The position numbers were made by a program, and so were the translations under genes. This document shows, one piece after another, positions 1 to 9,049 of a stretch of DNA of 64,000 nt. Below the pieces are notes generated by a model. It made no database searches. It saw only the letters and a list, made by a program, of their open reading frames with translations, and had not been told where the DNA came from. Position 1 is the first letter of the stretch; each line of letters opens with the position of its first letter. Source of the stretch: Verrucomicrobiaceae bacterium (GTDB taxonomy: Bacteria > Verrucomicrobiota > Verrucomicrobiia > Verrucomicrobiales > Verrucomicrobiaceae); NCBI GenBank assembly GCA_016795485.1, contig JAEUHM010000033.1:1-64000 (forward strand), given 5' to 3'.

Positions 1-27
1 GTGGTGAAGGTGACCGTCAGTCCGTGA
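1..27 (+). CDS. Possible C-terminal end of an upstream gene
   Basis: Reading frame 1 from the window edge gives eight residues (VVKVTVSP) followed by TGA at 25-27. The alternating beta-like pattern and the following palindromic intergenic DNA fit the end of a gene that starts outside the window. Nothing can be said about its function, and the frame could be fortuitous because it is so short. Confidence 0.3.
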   Translation: MVKVTVSP

Positions 28-40
28 TGCCTGCGGCATG

Positions 41-126
41 GTTCTTGGTTCGGTGTTCTTTGTTCTTCGTTCAGCACAGCCACCGAGCCAGAACCAACCA
101 TGAACAAGGAACCATGAACCAAGAAC
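41..126. repeat. Imperfect inverted repeat of GTTCTTGGTTC-type words
   Basis: GTTCTTGGTTC at 41-51 is the perfect reverse complement of GAACCAAGAAC at 116-126. Between these arms both sides are built from short related words (GTTCTT, GGTTC and their complements), so a long imperfect hairpin can form. It lies directly upstream of the small gene at 137. It could be a dispersed intergenic element or a terminator of the upstream gene; there is no U-tract that decides this. Confidence 0.55.
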
Positions 127-136
127 AGAAACCGCC

Positions 137-406
137 ATGCCCTTCGATCCGACCAAACCCGCGAACAACTCGCCTGCCTCCAGCGCGGAGATGCGCTCGC
201 AACTCACCTCGCTCAACGCCGACATCCAGCAGCGGGCCACTCAAGGCGACCTCAATAACGCCGTCGCGAATGCCATCCAGCAAACCAGCGCCAACAGCAA
301 CGGCGTTGGCACGCTGGGAATGGGTGCCGATGGAAGCTACAACCAGAGTCAGATGCAGGACCTCATCAACAAGGTGGATGAACTGATCAATGCGCTGCGG
401 AGGTAG
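137..406 (+). CDS. Small hypothetical protein, helical
   Basis: This 89-residue protein is not one I recognise. It has no signal peptide or membrane segment. The N-terminus is Ser/Pro/Asn-rich, the middle is predicted helical with many Gln, Asn and Ala, there is a short glycine-rich stretch around residues 53-65 (GVGTLGMGADGSYNQ), and the C-terminus (MQDLINKVDELINALRR) looks like an amphipathic helix or short coiled coil. That pattern suits a small cytoplasmic structural or adaptor protein. The gene stands alone between a palindromic intergenic element and the exported sialidase-like gene. Overlapping open frames on both strands are longer, but their composition looks non-coding. The ATG has no clear Shine-Dalgarno sequence. 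Confidence 0.55.
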   Translation: MPFDPTKPANNSPASSAEMRSQLTSLNADIQQRATQGDLNNAVANAIQQTSANSNGVGTLGMGADGSYNQSQMQDLINKVDELINALRR

Positions 407-535
407 ATTCATCGAATCATCTGGACTCAACTGAGGGCAGCCGGGACTGTTGCACCACACTTTCGGAAGTTACCATAACACCCGCTTTGCATGCTTCGTC
501 CGCGAGGAGCGGCTGTTTGAGGCGTTTATCGACTC

Positions 536-3226
536 ATGCTCCGTCTCACCTTTGCTCTTCTCTTTGCATCGCTCGCCGGTTTGGCCATCGCGCAGCCTGC
601 GCGGTTCACGCCTTCCGTCATCACGAATCCCGGCGCGGAGTTTCAGGATGATGCACGGCCCGGTGCGATGATCATTGGGATGGATCGCACGCCGAAGGGG
701 CGCATCTGGGGCTGCTGGACGGGCACCGGTGACAAGCACGATGGCTATTTCTTGCTCGCGACGAGTGATGATGGCGGCGCGATGTGGTCGAAGCCGCGTT
801 TGGTCGTCGGTGCACGCATGGAGGCGGCGCAGAAGATCAGCGGAGCGCTGGTGGGGAATCTTTGGACGGACCCGAAGGGACGTCTGTGGCTCTTTTTCGA
901 TCAGCAGCTCGGTGATCCGCAGAAGCGCATCACGAACTGGTTCACGCGCTGCGATGATCCCGATGCGGCGGAGCCAGTGTGGAGCGAGCCGGTGATGTTT
1001 GCGGAAGGCTGCACGCTGAACAAACCGACGGTGCTCACAGATGGCGCGTGGCTGCTGCCGGTATCCGATTGGCATCAAAAGACCTGCCGCGTCTTTGAAT
1101 CGACCGATGAAGGCGCGACGTGGAAGCAACGCGGCAGCTTGCAGTTCCCGGATTGGGAGTTCGACGAGCACATGATGGTTGAATTGAAGGATGGTCGCCT
1201 GTGGATGCTCGCCCGCACGAAGGGCCAGCCGCACGAGAGTTTCTCGACCGATGGCGGCAAAACCTGGAGCGAGCCGAAGCAAGCGGCGACGGTGCAGAAT
1301 GTGAATGCGCGCTTCTTCCTGCGTCGGCTCAAATCGGGCCGCATTTTGCTGGTGAAGAATGGCTCGCCAGCGGAGCGCTTGCCAAAGCGCACGCACATGA
1401 GCGCGTGGCTCTCCGAAGATGAAGGGCAGACGTGGAAAGGCGGTCTGCTGCTCGATGAACGCAACGCGGTGTCGTATCCCGATGGCTTCGAAGCATCCGA
1501 CGGGCTCATCCACATTCTTTATGATTGGAATCGCCACACGGACGCGGAGATCCTGATGGCGAAATTTCGCGAGGAGGATGTGCTCGCGGGCAAAATCGTG
1601 TCGAAGGACGCGAAGCTGCTCATGCTCGCCAACAAAGCCACCGGCCCGAAGCCCGAAAAGCTCTACAACGGCATCGAACTACCCGATCAATGGCCGCCGC
1701 GCTATCGCGAGCCGAGCGATGCGGTGATGGAAGTGCCGTATTTGAAGAAGAAGCCGAAGGTGATCCCCATCGACCTCGGCAGGCAGCTCTTCGTGGATGA
1801 TTTCCTCATCGAGAAAACCACGCTCAAGCGCACTTTTCATCAGGCGAAGAAGTTTGAGGGCAATCCGGTCTTCAAAGCCGAAACGGAGCGCGAACTCGGA
1901 GCTGCCACCCAAGGCGAGAAGGGCGAGGAAGCGACCACCTTCACCGGCCAGGGCGGCGTGTTTTACGATCCGGCGGAAAAGCTCTTCAAGATGTTTTATG
2001 TGGCGGGTTGGCGCGGTCCGCTTTCGCTCGCGACGAGTCCGGATATGAAGACATGGACGCGCAAAGGCCAGCTTTTGAGTGAAGGTCTGCGCTGGACGGG
2101 ACCGAAGCTCGTCACCGGCGGCTCCGACAACTGCGTGTGGCTCGATTTGAATGCCAAATCACCTGCTGAGCGAATCAAATACCTCACGTGCTGGCTGCAT
2201 GTGCCGAAGGAGCAGCGTCCGCAGGGCTTCATGCACTCGCTGCATGTCTCGGATGGCAAAACCTTCTCCGATGCGGTGACGACGAGCATCGCGGCGGATG
2301 ATTACTGCTCGTTCTTCTACAATCCCTTCCGCGAGAAATGGGTCTTCAGCATCAAGATGGGCACCTCACGAGGTCGCAGCCGTTACTACTACGAGAGCGA
2401 TGATTTCCTCGCCGGTGCCGACTGGAAGAAAAGCGTGTTTTGGACCTGCACGGACAAACTCGACCTTCCCGAGCCTGCGGATCGCTATCCTGGCGCTGGC
2501 GAACCAGCGCAGCTCTACAGCCTGAACGCTGTGGCGTATGAGAGCCTCATGGTCGGCATGCACTACATCCATCGCGGCCCGAAGAATGAGATCTGCGACA
2601 AGGGTAAGTTTCCGAAACTGCTCGATCTAGAGCTCGGTTTCAGTCGCGATGGCTTCCACTGGGATCGCCCGGATCGTCGTGGATTCATCGTCGGCTCACG
2701 CACGGAGGGTTCATGGGACCGCGCTTATCTACATGGCGCGGCGGGAGTCTTCGTCGTGCTCGATGACCAGCTCGTCTTTCCCTACATGGGCACCAGCGGC
2801 ATCGCGCCGAGCGGTCATCGCGGGATGTATACGGGTGGCAGCATCGGCCTCGCCATGTTGCGGCGCGATGGCTTTGCCTCGATGGATGGCTCTGGGGAAC
2901 TCACGACGCGTCCGGTGAAGTTCAAGGGCCAGCATCTCTTTGTGAATGTGAACGGCGAAGTGCGCGTGGAAGTGCTCGATGAGGTTGGAAAGGTCATCCG
3001 TAGCTCCAAGATGGCTTCGGGGGATCAAACGAGGCTCAAAGTGGAATGGGCTGACGGGGCGGACCTGTCTGACATGGTCGGACGGAATGTGAAGTTCCGC
3101 TTCCATCAGACGAAGGGCTCGTTGTATGCCTTCTGGGTCACTCCAGATGAAAACGGAGCCAGCGGCGGCTATGTCGGCGCGGGTGGTCCGGCATTCGATG
3201 GCGTGAAGGATTTGCCTGCTAAGTAA
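536..3226 (+). CDS. Secreted sialidase-like protein fused to a second beta-propeller glycosidase-like domain
   Basis: This is an 896-residue exported protein. Residues 1-19 form a signal peptide (MLRLTFALLFASLAGLAIA). Residues ~25-370 look like a BNR/sialidase-type six-bladed propeller, with Asp-box-like turns such as SDDGGAMWSKP, STDEGATWKQ, STDGGKTWSEP and SEDEGQTWKGG. A second unit from ~410 to the end begins IDLGRQLFVDDFLIEK and resembles the five-bladed GH32/GH43-like propellers common in planctomycetes and verrucomicrobia. The likely role is recognition or cleavage of complex glycans in the periplasm or outside the cell, but the substrate cannot be inferred, and I did not identify a full sialidase Arg triad. 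It is followed after 24 bp by a beta-helix gene on the same strand, a common pairing in polysaccharide-degrading loci. Confidence 0.8.
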   Translation: MLRLTFALLFASLAGLAIAQPARFTPSVITNPGAEFQDDARPGAMIIGMDRTPKGRIWGCWTGTGDKHDGYFLLATSDDGGAMWSKPRLVVGARMEAAQKISGALVGNLWTDPKGRLWLFFDQQLGDPQKRITNWFTRCDDPDAAEPVWSEPVMFAEGCTLNKPTVLTDGAWLLPVSDWHQKTCRVFESTDEGATWKQRGSLQFPDWEFDEHMMVELKDGRLWMLARTKGQPHESFSTDGGKTWSEPKQAATVQNVNARFFLRRLKSGRILLVKNGSPAERLPKRTHMSAWLSEDEGQTWKGGLLLDERNAVSYPDGFEASDGLIHILYDWNRHTDAEILMAKFREEDVLAGKIVSKDAKLLMLANKATGPKPEKLYNGIELPDQWPPRYREPSDAVMEVPYLKKKPKVIPIDLGRQLFVDDFLIEKTTLKRTFHQAKKFEGNPVFKAETERELGAATQGEKGEEATTFTGQGGVFYDPAEKLFKMFYVAGWRGPLSLATSPDMKTWTRKGQLLSEGLRWTGPKLVTGGSDNCVWLDLNAKSPAERIKYLTCWLHVPKEQRPQGFMHSLHVSDGKTFSDAVTTSIAADDYCSFFYNPFREKWVFSIKMGTSRGRSRYYYESDDFLAGADWKKSVFWTCTDKLDLPEPADRYPGAGEPAQLYSLNAVAYESLMVGMHYIHRGPKNEICDKGKFPKLLDLELGFSRDGFHWDRPDRRGFIVGSRTEGSWDRAYLHGAAGVFVVLDDQLVFPYMGTSGIAPSGHRGMYTGGSIGLAMLRRDGFASMDGSGELTTRPVKFKGQHLFVNVNGEVRVEVLDEVGKVIRSSKMASGDQTRLKVEWADGADLSDMVGRNVKFRFHQTKGSLYAFWVTPDENGASGGYVGAGGPAFDGVKDLPAK

Positions 3227-3250
3227 TCAATCGCGTGCGAGACTTCTTGC

Positions 3251-4792
3251 ATGTGGAAGGCCCTCTCACGTATCCAAGCCATCAGCGCACTGATGGTGTT
3301 CACTTGTGCCGCCAAGGTTACCTTTGCTGCTACGATCAGTCTCTCAGCGAGTAAGTCTGGTAAAGGATTGGCTGAGGCTGTGGCGAAAGCAAAAACTGGC
3401 GACACTTTGCATCTAGGTCCGGGCATTTATCGCGAACGTCTTCGGATTGATAAATCAATTAGCATTCGAGGTGCGAGTGGCACGATCATTGACGGTGCGA
3501 TGCCACTAGCAGGTGAGTGGACGCAAGTGGAAGACCTTTCTCGGGTATTTGTCATGGACTTGGAGAGGAAGCCTAACGGGCTTCTCGTGGATGGAAAGTT
3601 TATTGCAAGTATTCGCTATGATCGGGCACTTGAGAAGGGCGACTGGCACTGGCAGACACTGTTCGCGAAAGGCACGCCGCTGAGTGGCTTCGAGCAGATT
3701 TGCGCGCTTTGGATGTACCATCCAAAGGAGAAACGCATTTATCTTCGGCTGGAGAGTGGAGCGGCACCTAATCCGGCCAAGGTGACTGTGGTGCTATCTA
3801 GTGATGCGTTGATCGCCGTTGGTGCAAAGGGTGTTGAGATAGAGGGCATCACTTTCCGTGGCGGACGAGACGCGATTCGGCTTGGTGAGGGCGCTAGTGA
3901 ATGTGTGGTGCGCAAATGCATGATCATGTCTTTTGAAGACACAGGAATCTTGATCACAGGTGGGGCATCGCGATGCACTGTGGAGGATTGTAGGATCACG
4001 CGGGGAGCGCTTGAAGAATGGCGACCCACCAACGATAAACGCCGAGAGAACTACGAGATCTGGCGCATTCACAAGGACGTTGGTAACTACGACCGTGTTG
4101 GCATCAATCTGATTCGCGCTGGTGAAGACAATCGCATTGTCCGCAATCACCTTGACCGCACGTTTGATGGCATATGCATTGGAGACTCCAGTGCGGAGTC
4201 TCTCGATAAGGCGCTACCTGATCCCAATCATGGGAGAGGCACAGAGATCGCAGAGAATGTCATTGAGAACACGCGGGACTCAGGCATTGAGCTTGGTGTC
4301 GGCTGCATCCAGGTGAACGTGCATCACAACATTCTGCGTCACACGCACGGCGGGTTGCGCTTCAAGCTCCCGCGCATTGGCCCTGTGTTCATCCATCACA
4401 ATCACCTCGTTGACGGTACGCCGTTCAACATCTGGTTTAGCATGGACGCCTCACCTGCAGAAGGTTTCGTGTACCACAATACCATTGAGGGTGGCGATGA
4501 CGCTGCGCTCCTATATTCATCGTTTAACGCGAGGCGCGACTTTGCAACGCCGAGGTGGCATTTCCTAAACAACCTTGTTCTGAACGTTCGCGATGGTTTT
4601 TTTGCCCAAAATAAAAACACACCGGCTCGCGACTTCACGGAGACGCATAATGTTGTGACAAACGATGCAAAGACCGCAGTCGATGCAGGTGTTGACCTCT
4701 CTACTTACTTTCATGGCAAAGCTCTCCCAGGATGCGAGAACGGCTACTTCAAGGGTAGTGCGCCCGATGCAGGCGTCTCGGAATCTCGCTGA
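3251..4792 (+). CDS. Secreted right-handed parallel beta-helix protein
   Basis: This 513-residue protein has a signal peptide (about residues 1-27, hydrophobic core ISALMVFTCAAKVTFAA). After it comes a region typical of pectate-lyase-like beta-helices: GKGLAEAVAKAKTGDTLHLG, then YRERLRIDKSISIRG. Repeated short rungs follow (VEIEGITFRGG, CVVRKCMIMSFEDTGILITG, RIVRNHLDRTFDGICIG, NVHHNILRHTHGG). This is the architecture of PL6-type alginate/chondroitin lyases, PL9-like lyases and carbohydrate-binding NosD-like proteins. No catalytic set could be pinned down by eye, so the enzymatic class is open. It lies 24 bp after the sialidase-like gene and is probably cotranscribed with it. It meets the AraC-type regulator tail to tail with an 8-bp gap. 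Confidence 0.8.
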   Translation: MWKALSRIQAISALMVFTCAAKVTFAATISLSASKSGKGLAEAVAKAKTGDTLHLGPGIYRERLRIDKSISIRGASGTIIDGAMPLAGEWTQVEDLSRVFVMDLERKPNGLLVDGKFIASIRYDRALEKGDWHWQTLFAKGTPLSGFEQICALWMYHPKEKRIYLRLESGAAPNPAKVTVVLSSDALIAVGAKGVEIEGITFRGGRDAIRLGEGASECVVRKCMIMSFEDTGILITGGASRCTVEDCRITRGALEEWRPTNDKRRENYEIWRIHKDVGNYDRVGINLIRAGEDNRIVRNHLDRTFDGICIGDSSAESLDKALPDPNHGRGTEIAENVIENTRDSGIELGVGCIQVNVHHNILRHTHGGLRFKLPRIGPVFIHHNHLVDGTPFNIWFSMDASPAEGFVYHNTIEGGDDAALLYSSFNARRDFATPRWHFLNNLVLNVRDGFFAQNKNTPARDFTETHNVVTNDAKTAVDAGVDLSTYFHGKALPGCENGYFKGSAPDAGVSESR

Positions 4793-4800
4793 ATGCAGCA

Positions 4801-5538
4801 CTACTGGTGTCGCCGCCGAAACTCCTTTGGAGTCATTCCTGTGCGTTTGCGAAACTGCTGCGTGAATGCGCTTTGATCGCAAAATGCATGGTCCAGAGCG
4901 ATTTGGATGATCGGCAAAGTAGTTTTTGCCAGAGCCTCTGCAGCGGATTGAATGCGGGTCCGTAGCAGGAGTTCATAAGGGCTCAAACCGAGTGAGGCGT
5001 GGAGTTTGCGATGTAGATGACGCTCAGACACACCAGCGGCACGCGCGAGTTCGGCCGACGTGACGACTTCGTGGCAGTGAGCGCGAGCATATTGAACTGC
5101 GGCTGTAACTTCGCGTACATCGTGCTGCCGCATGCGATCCTCGTCACGGCGTGTAATGCCCATCACACCTATCACTTTGCCACGTTTGTCTCGCACTGGC
5201 AGCTTGGTGCAGAGAAACCAATTCAAGTTCCGTTGCTCATCATACCAAACTTCGAGCCTGTTGATGAGCGGCTTGCCACTGCGGATAACTTTTTGGTCAT
5301 CTTCACGGTAAGCCTTTGCAATCTCTGCCGGGAAGAACTTCTCATCCATCGCGCCTACAAGTTCACGCTCGCTTGTAATGCCGAAGCGCTCAAAAGTCGC
5401 GCTGTTCGCCGCGATGTGCCGGCCCTGATCGTCCTTCATAAAAAAGAACACGCCAGGCATGTGCTCGAAAATAGCCCGCACGCCCTGCGGATCAGCGATC
5501 CGGGAGAAGAAGTCGACTTGGAGGCGTGGCAGCGGCAT
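4801..5538 (-). CDS. AraC-family regulator with N-terminal PAS domain
   Basis: The protein has 245 residues. Residues ~18-135 form a PAS/PAC fold (FEHMPGVFFFMKDDQGRH, later VRDKRGKVIGVMGITRR). Residues ~145-245 are an AraC/XylS DNA-binding domain with two helix-turn-helix motifs (SAELARAAGVSERHLHRKLH and FCDQSAFTQQFRKRTGMTP). It should bind DNA as a transcriptional regulator, with the PAS domain sensing a small ligand or redox state. It is divergent from the dehydrogenase gene starting at 5598, and only 59 bp separate the two start codons, so an operator in that gap could serve both. My inference is that it controls the exported enzyme run at 5.6-12.8 kb. Confidence 0.9.
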   Translation of the reverse strand: MPLPRLQVDFFSRIADPQGVRAIFEHMPGVFFFMKDDQGRHIAANSATFERFGITSERELVGAMDEKFFPAEIAKAYREDDQKVIRSGKPLINRLEVWYDEQRNLNWFLCTKLPVRDKRGKVIGVMGITRRDEDRMRQHDVREVTAAVQYARAHCHEVVTSAELARAAGVSERHLHRKLHASLGLSPYELLLRTRIQSAAEALAKTTLPIIQIALDHAFCDQSAFTQQFRKRTGMTPKEFRRRHQ

Positions 5539-5597
5539 GGCCGGATTTTAACAAAGATTGGCAACGTGTCACCAAACGTTCGTTCTGCGAGGGAAGT

Positions 5598-8186
5598 ATG
5601 ATTGACGTGCCTCAGCACACGTTTCTCATGGCCCGATCACTTTTCTTGCTCATTGCCTTCTCTAGTTTGTCATCCGTTTTCGCGAATGATGCTGCCGACT
5701 TCCCGCCAATGCCTCCGGTGAAACCACTCACGGCTGCGGATGAACAGAAAACCTTCCGCCTCCCCCCTGGCTATCGCATGGAACTGATCCTCGCCGAACC
5801 GGACATAACGGAACCAGTTTGCATCGCTTTTGATGGAAATGGGCGACTCTACGTAGCTGAAATGACCAGTTACATGCGCGACATTGATGGCACAGACGAG
5901 CTTACCAACACAGGTCGAGTCTCTGTGCATTGGTCGAGCAAGGACGATGGCAAATATGATCAGCATCGAGTTTTTGCAGACAAATTGAAGCTTCCGCGTC
6001 TGCTTTTGCCTCTGGCAGATGGCGTGCTGATCGGTGAAACCGATACCAATGACATCTATCATTATAGGGATACCAATCGCGATGGAGTTAGTGAGGCGAA
6101 AAAGTGTGTTTTCAAAGGTGGTCCACGCGGTGGCAATCTGGAGCATCAGCCCAGCGGCCTTACTTGGGCATTGGACAACTGGCTTTACACCGCAGTAAAC
6201 AACTATCGTCTGCGATGGAAGGATGGCCAACTCATCAAACAGGATATTCCTGGCAATGGTGGGCAGTGGGGAGGTACGCAGGATGATGACGGTAAGTTCT
6301 GGGTGGTGAACGCTGGTGGGGAAAGAGGACCACTCAACTTTCAACATCACATTCTCTATGGTCAATCGGCCGCGCGGGCGCAGTTTGAACCTGGCTTTGA
6401 AGTCGTTTGGCCTGCCATGGGGCTACGAGATTATCAGGGTGGACCGGGGAAGTCACGCGATGACCATACGCTCAATCACTTTACCGCAACTTGTGGGGGC
6501 GAGGTTTATCGCGGAAATCAATTTCCAGCCGAGATGAAAGGGAACCTTTTCTTTGGCGAGCCAGTGGGACGACTTGTGCGCCGTACACAGATCGAAGTCG
6601 CTGACGGCATTACCATCCTGCACAATCCACATCCACAGAGTGAGTTTTTGCGCAGTACAGATGCGTGTTTTCGGCCAGTGGACATGAAGACGGCTCCTGA
6701 CGGTACATTGTTCATCTGTGATATGTATCGCGGGATCATACAGGAGGGAAATTGGACGCGTGAAGGCAGCTACCTGCGGAAAGTCATACTCCAACACAGT
6801 ATGGACAAGATTATCGAGCGTGGTCGTGTGTGGAGGCTTGTGCATGAAACCACGAAGCCTGTATCGGCACCAAGATTGCTTGACGCCACCCCGGATCAGC
6901 TTGTCGACACTCTCGGGCATCCGAACGGTTGGCACCGAGACACTGCGCAAAAGTTGTTGGTTCTTAAGCAAGACAGGAGCGTTGTGCCTGCTCTTCTCGG
7001 TATCATAGAGACGAGCGAGAATCCACTGGCTCGCGTTCACGCGCTGTGGACGCTGGAGGGTCTTGGCTCTCTTCGTTTAGACTGTTTACGCACTGCATTG
7101 AACGATAGGTCTCCACAAGTGCGCAAAGCTGCTATTCGTGCCAGTGAGTCGCTAAGCGATGAATCGCTCATGAGTGCTGTGGTGGCACTAACAAAGGATA
7201 ACGATCCGTCAGTGGTTATTCAGGCTCTCCTGACCGCCAAGCAGATGAAATGGAAGGACTACGTCAAACTCATCAATCTGACAGCGCTAAGCACCCCCTC
7301 GAAGGGCGTGAAGGAACTCGCCGCTCAGATGGTCAACAACCAACTCAGCTTCCCACGTGAGTTCACCAACGCGCAAAAGGATCAGATGAGACGAGGTCAG
7401 GTCATCTACCAAGAGTTGTGTTTTACTTGTCATGGTCTCGACGGAAAAGGCACTGCGATTGATGGACTACAGCCCGGTATGACGCTCGCACCCTCACTTG
7501 CTGGTTCCAAGATCGCTATGAAAGGAAACTTTATTGTCCGTGTCCTTTTGAACGGTCTTGCAGGGCCCGTGAATGGCAAAACGTATCAGGCACAGATGAT
7601 TTCAATGGCAAACAACCCCGATGATTGGATCGCAGACATCGCCACCTACGTGCGCAAAAGTTTTGGCAATAAAGGGCGATTCATACAGAAGGCTGAAGTT
7701 ACCAAACTGCGCAAGGAACTCGCGGCTCGGAGTGTGCCTTGGAGCGAACAAGAGCTTAAACGCATCGGGCCTCATCAGCCCATGGAAGATCGAAGTAAGT
7801 GGAAGCTAACCGCAAGTCACAATACAACTTCCATCACCAAAGCCATAGACGGTAGCTTGGATACGCGATGGGACAGCCGTACACCGCAGACTCCAGGCAT
7901 GTGGGTGCAGATTGAACTTCCTGAAATCGCCTTAATCTCAGGTGTCGAACTAGACACCGCAACGTCTGCAGGAGACTGGCCGCGGGGATGGAAGATCGAA
8001 CTGTCAGAGGACGGAAAGGCGTGGGATATGCCTGTTCTGGAGGGCAAGAGCGCTAGCAATGTCACTGAGTTTATGTTTCCGAAAGCTGAGAACGCGAAGT
8101 GCATTCGGATCACTGATACTGGCAGCGCTAAAGGCCTGTTTTGGTCTATCCACGAGTTGGAAGTGCTACAGACCGCTGGAAACTAA
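5598..8186 (+). CDS. PVC-type membrane-bound dehydrogenase with HEAT repeats, cytochrome c and F5/8-type C domain
   Basis: An 862-residue exported protein. I chose the ATG at 5598, preceded by GAGGGA; the frame is open back to 5526, but that stretch overlaps the divergent regulator, and ATG 5628 is an alternative. The signal peptide (ARSLFLLIAFSSLSSVFA) is followed by a sorbosone/glucose dehydrogenase-like propeller (FRLPPGYRMELILAEPDI and GRLYVAEMTSYMRD). Then come HEAT-like helices, a c-type heme site CFTCH encoded at 7419-7433, and a C-terminal discoidin-like domain (NTTSITKAIDGSLDTRWDSR). Proteins of this kind are thought to oxidise sugars or related compounds in the periplasm and pass electrons to the heme; the substrate is unknown. 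It lies 69 bp upstream of the racemase gene and may lead that operon. Confidence 0.88.
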   Translation: MIDVPQHTFLMARSLFLLIAFSSLSSVFANDAADFPPMPPVKPLTAADEQKTFRLPPGYRMELILAEPDITEPVCIAFDGNGRLYVAEMTSYMRDIDGTDELTNTGRVSVHWSSKDDGKYDQHRVFADKLKLPRLLLPLADGVLIGETDTNDIYHYRDTNRDGVSEAKKCVFKGGPRGGNLEHQPSGLTWALDNWLYTAVNNYRLRWKDGQLIKQDIPGNGGQWGGTQDDDGKFWVVNAGGERGPLNFQHHILYGQSAARAQFEPGFEVVWPAMGLRDYQGGPGKSRDDHTLNHFTATCGGEVYRGNQFPAEMKGNLFFGEPVGRLVRRTQIEVADGITILHNPHPQSEFLRSTDACFRPVDMKTAPDGTLFICDMYRGIIQEGNWTREGSYLRKVILQHSMDKIIERGRVWRLVHETTKPVSAPRLLDATPDQLVDTLGHPNGWHRDTAQKLLVLKQDRSVVPALLGIIETSENPLARVHALWTLEGLGSLRLDCLRTALNDRSPQVRKAAIRASESLSDESLMSAVVALTKDNDPSVVIQALLTAKQMKWKDYVKLINLTALSTPSKGVKELAAQMVNNQLSFPREFTNAQKDQMRRGQVIYQELCFTCHGLDGKGTAIDGLQPGMTLAPSLAGSKIAMKGNFIVRVLLNGLAGPVNGKTYQAQMISMANNPDDWIADIATYVRKSFGNKGRFIQKAEVTKLRKELAARSVPWSEQELKRIGPHQPMEDRSKWKLTASHNTTSITKAIDGSLDTRWDSRTPQTPGMWVQIELPEIALISGVELDTATSAGDWPRGWKIELSEDGKAWDMPVLEGKSASNVTEFMFPKAENAKCIRITDTGSAKGLFWSIHELEVLQTAGN

Positions 8187-8255
8187 TCTCAGATAGGCCT
8201 GATTTGCCGAGATTTCGTTCTTGATGCGTTGATCTGTATTCTTTAGCCTCTCCAT

Positions 8256-9047
8256 ATGTTAACCTCACGTGTTGGCGCGGCTTGTTTTTTGGTTGTGGGG
8301 CTCTTTCTGAGTTCCTGCGTGAGTGGGAGGCAACGGGAGCCGGCGCCTGAACGGCTCGTCGGCATTTTTGGTGGCATGGGACCTGAGGCCACTGCTAACT
8401 TCTATGCGGAGATCGTGAGGCTTACTCCCGCGAAGAAGGATCAGGAGCATTTGCCCGTGCTGATTTACAGTCTTCCGCAGGTGCCAGATCGCAGCACATG
8501 CATCGCCTCTGGGAGCCGTGAAATTGTGCCTTACCTAACTCACGCGGTGCGGAAGTTGCAGAGCGGCGGCTCTTCCTTTATCGCGATTCCTTGCAATACA
8601 GTTCACTACTACCACGCCGACATGCAGCGTGCAGTGAGGATCCCCGTACTGAACATGATCACCGAAACAGCAGACGCAGTTCAGCGACAGTATCCCAAGG
8701 CAAGGACGATAGGGCTGCTTGCCACAAATGGCACTGTGCGCAGTAAGCTTTACGAACACGAGTTTACAGAACGTGGCCTCAAAGTCTTGCTGCCCCAGAA
8801 TACGACTCAGCAATGCTGCGTGATGGACGCCGTATATAGCATCAAGTCTGGAGGCTCAAAGCAGATGCAGGCCGATTTGCTTGCTAAGGCAGCCAATGAA
8901 CTCATTGCCCGTGGCGCGGAAGTGCTTGTGCTGGGTTGCACAGAGATTCCACTGGCATTTGACGTGAAGCGCTCGCGAGTTCCTGTGGTGAACGCCACTC
9001 AGGTACTTGCTCGCGCTGCGATTCGTGAACATCAAAGAAGCTCTTAA
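8256..9047 (+). CDS. Aspartate/glutamate racemase-family lipoprotein
   Basis: This 263-residue protein has a lipoprotein signal (hydrophobic segment ending LFLSSC, lipidation Cys21) followed by an Asp/Glu/hydantoin racemase fold. Key features are GIFGGMGPEATANFY (residues 37-50), the first catalytic cysteine in IPCNTVHYY (Cys113) and the second in VLGCTEIPL (Cys228). Both cysteines needed for the cofactor-independent two-base racemisation are present. Family members interconvert L- and D-aspartate or glutamate. Racemases of this family are normally cytoplasmic, so export as a lipoprotein is unusual. The gene is followed after 2 bp by the isoaspartyl peptidase, so the two are surely cotranscribed. 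An extracytoplasmic role in handling amino acids released by the neighbouring peptidases is my inference. Confidence 0.88.
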   Translation: MLTSRVGAACFLVVGLFLSSCVSGRQREPAPERLVGIFGGMGPEATANFYAEIVRLTPAKKDQEHLPVLIYSLPQVPDRSTCIASGSREIVPYLTHAVRKLQSGGSSFIAIPCNTVHYYHADMQRAVRIPVLNMITETADAVQRQYPKARTIGLLATNGTVRSKLYEHEFTERGLKVLLPQNTTQQCCVMDAVYSIKSGGSKQMQADLLAKAANELIARGAEVLVLGCTEIPLAFDVKRSRVPVVNATQVLARAAIREHQRSS

Positions 9048-9049
9048 CC

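Noticed and set aside
71..460. 129-codon minus-strand frame over the first small gene
   Set aside because: It is rich in Arg, Gly and Val with no motif, and runs through the palindromic intergenic repeat.
470..1537. 355-codon minus-strand frame opposite the sialidase-like gene
   Set aside because: It is a composition shadow: Arg/Ala-rich with no motif, while the plus strand has Asp-box repeats and a signal peptide.
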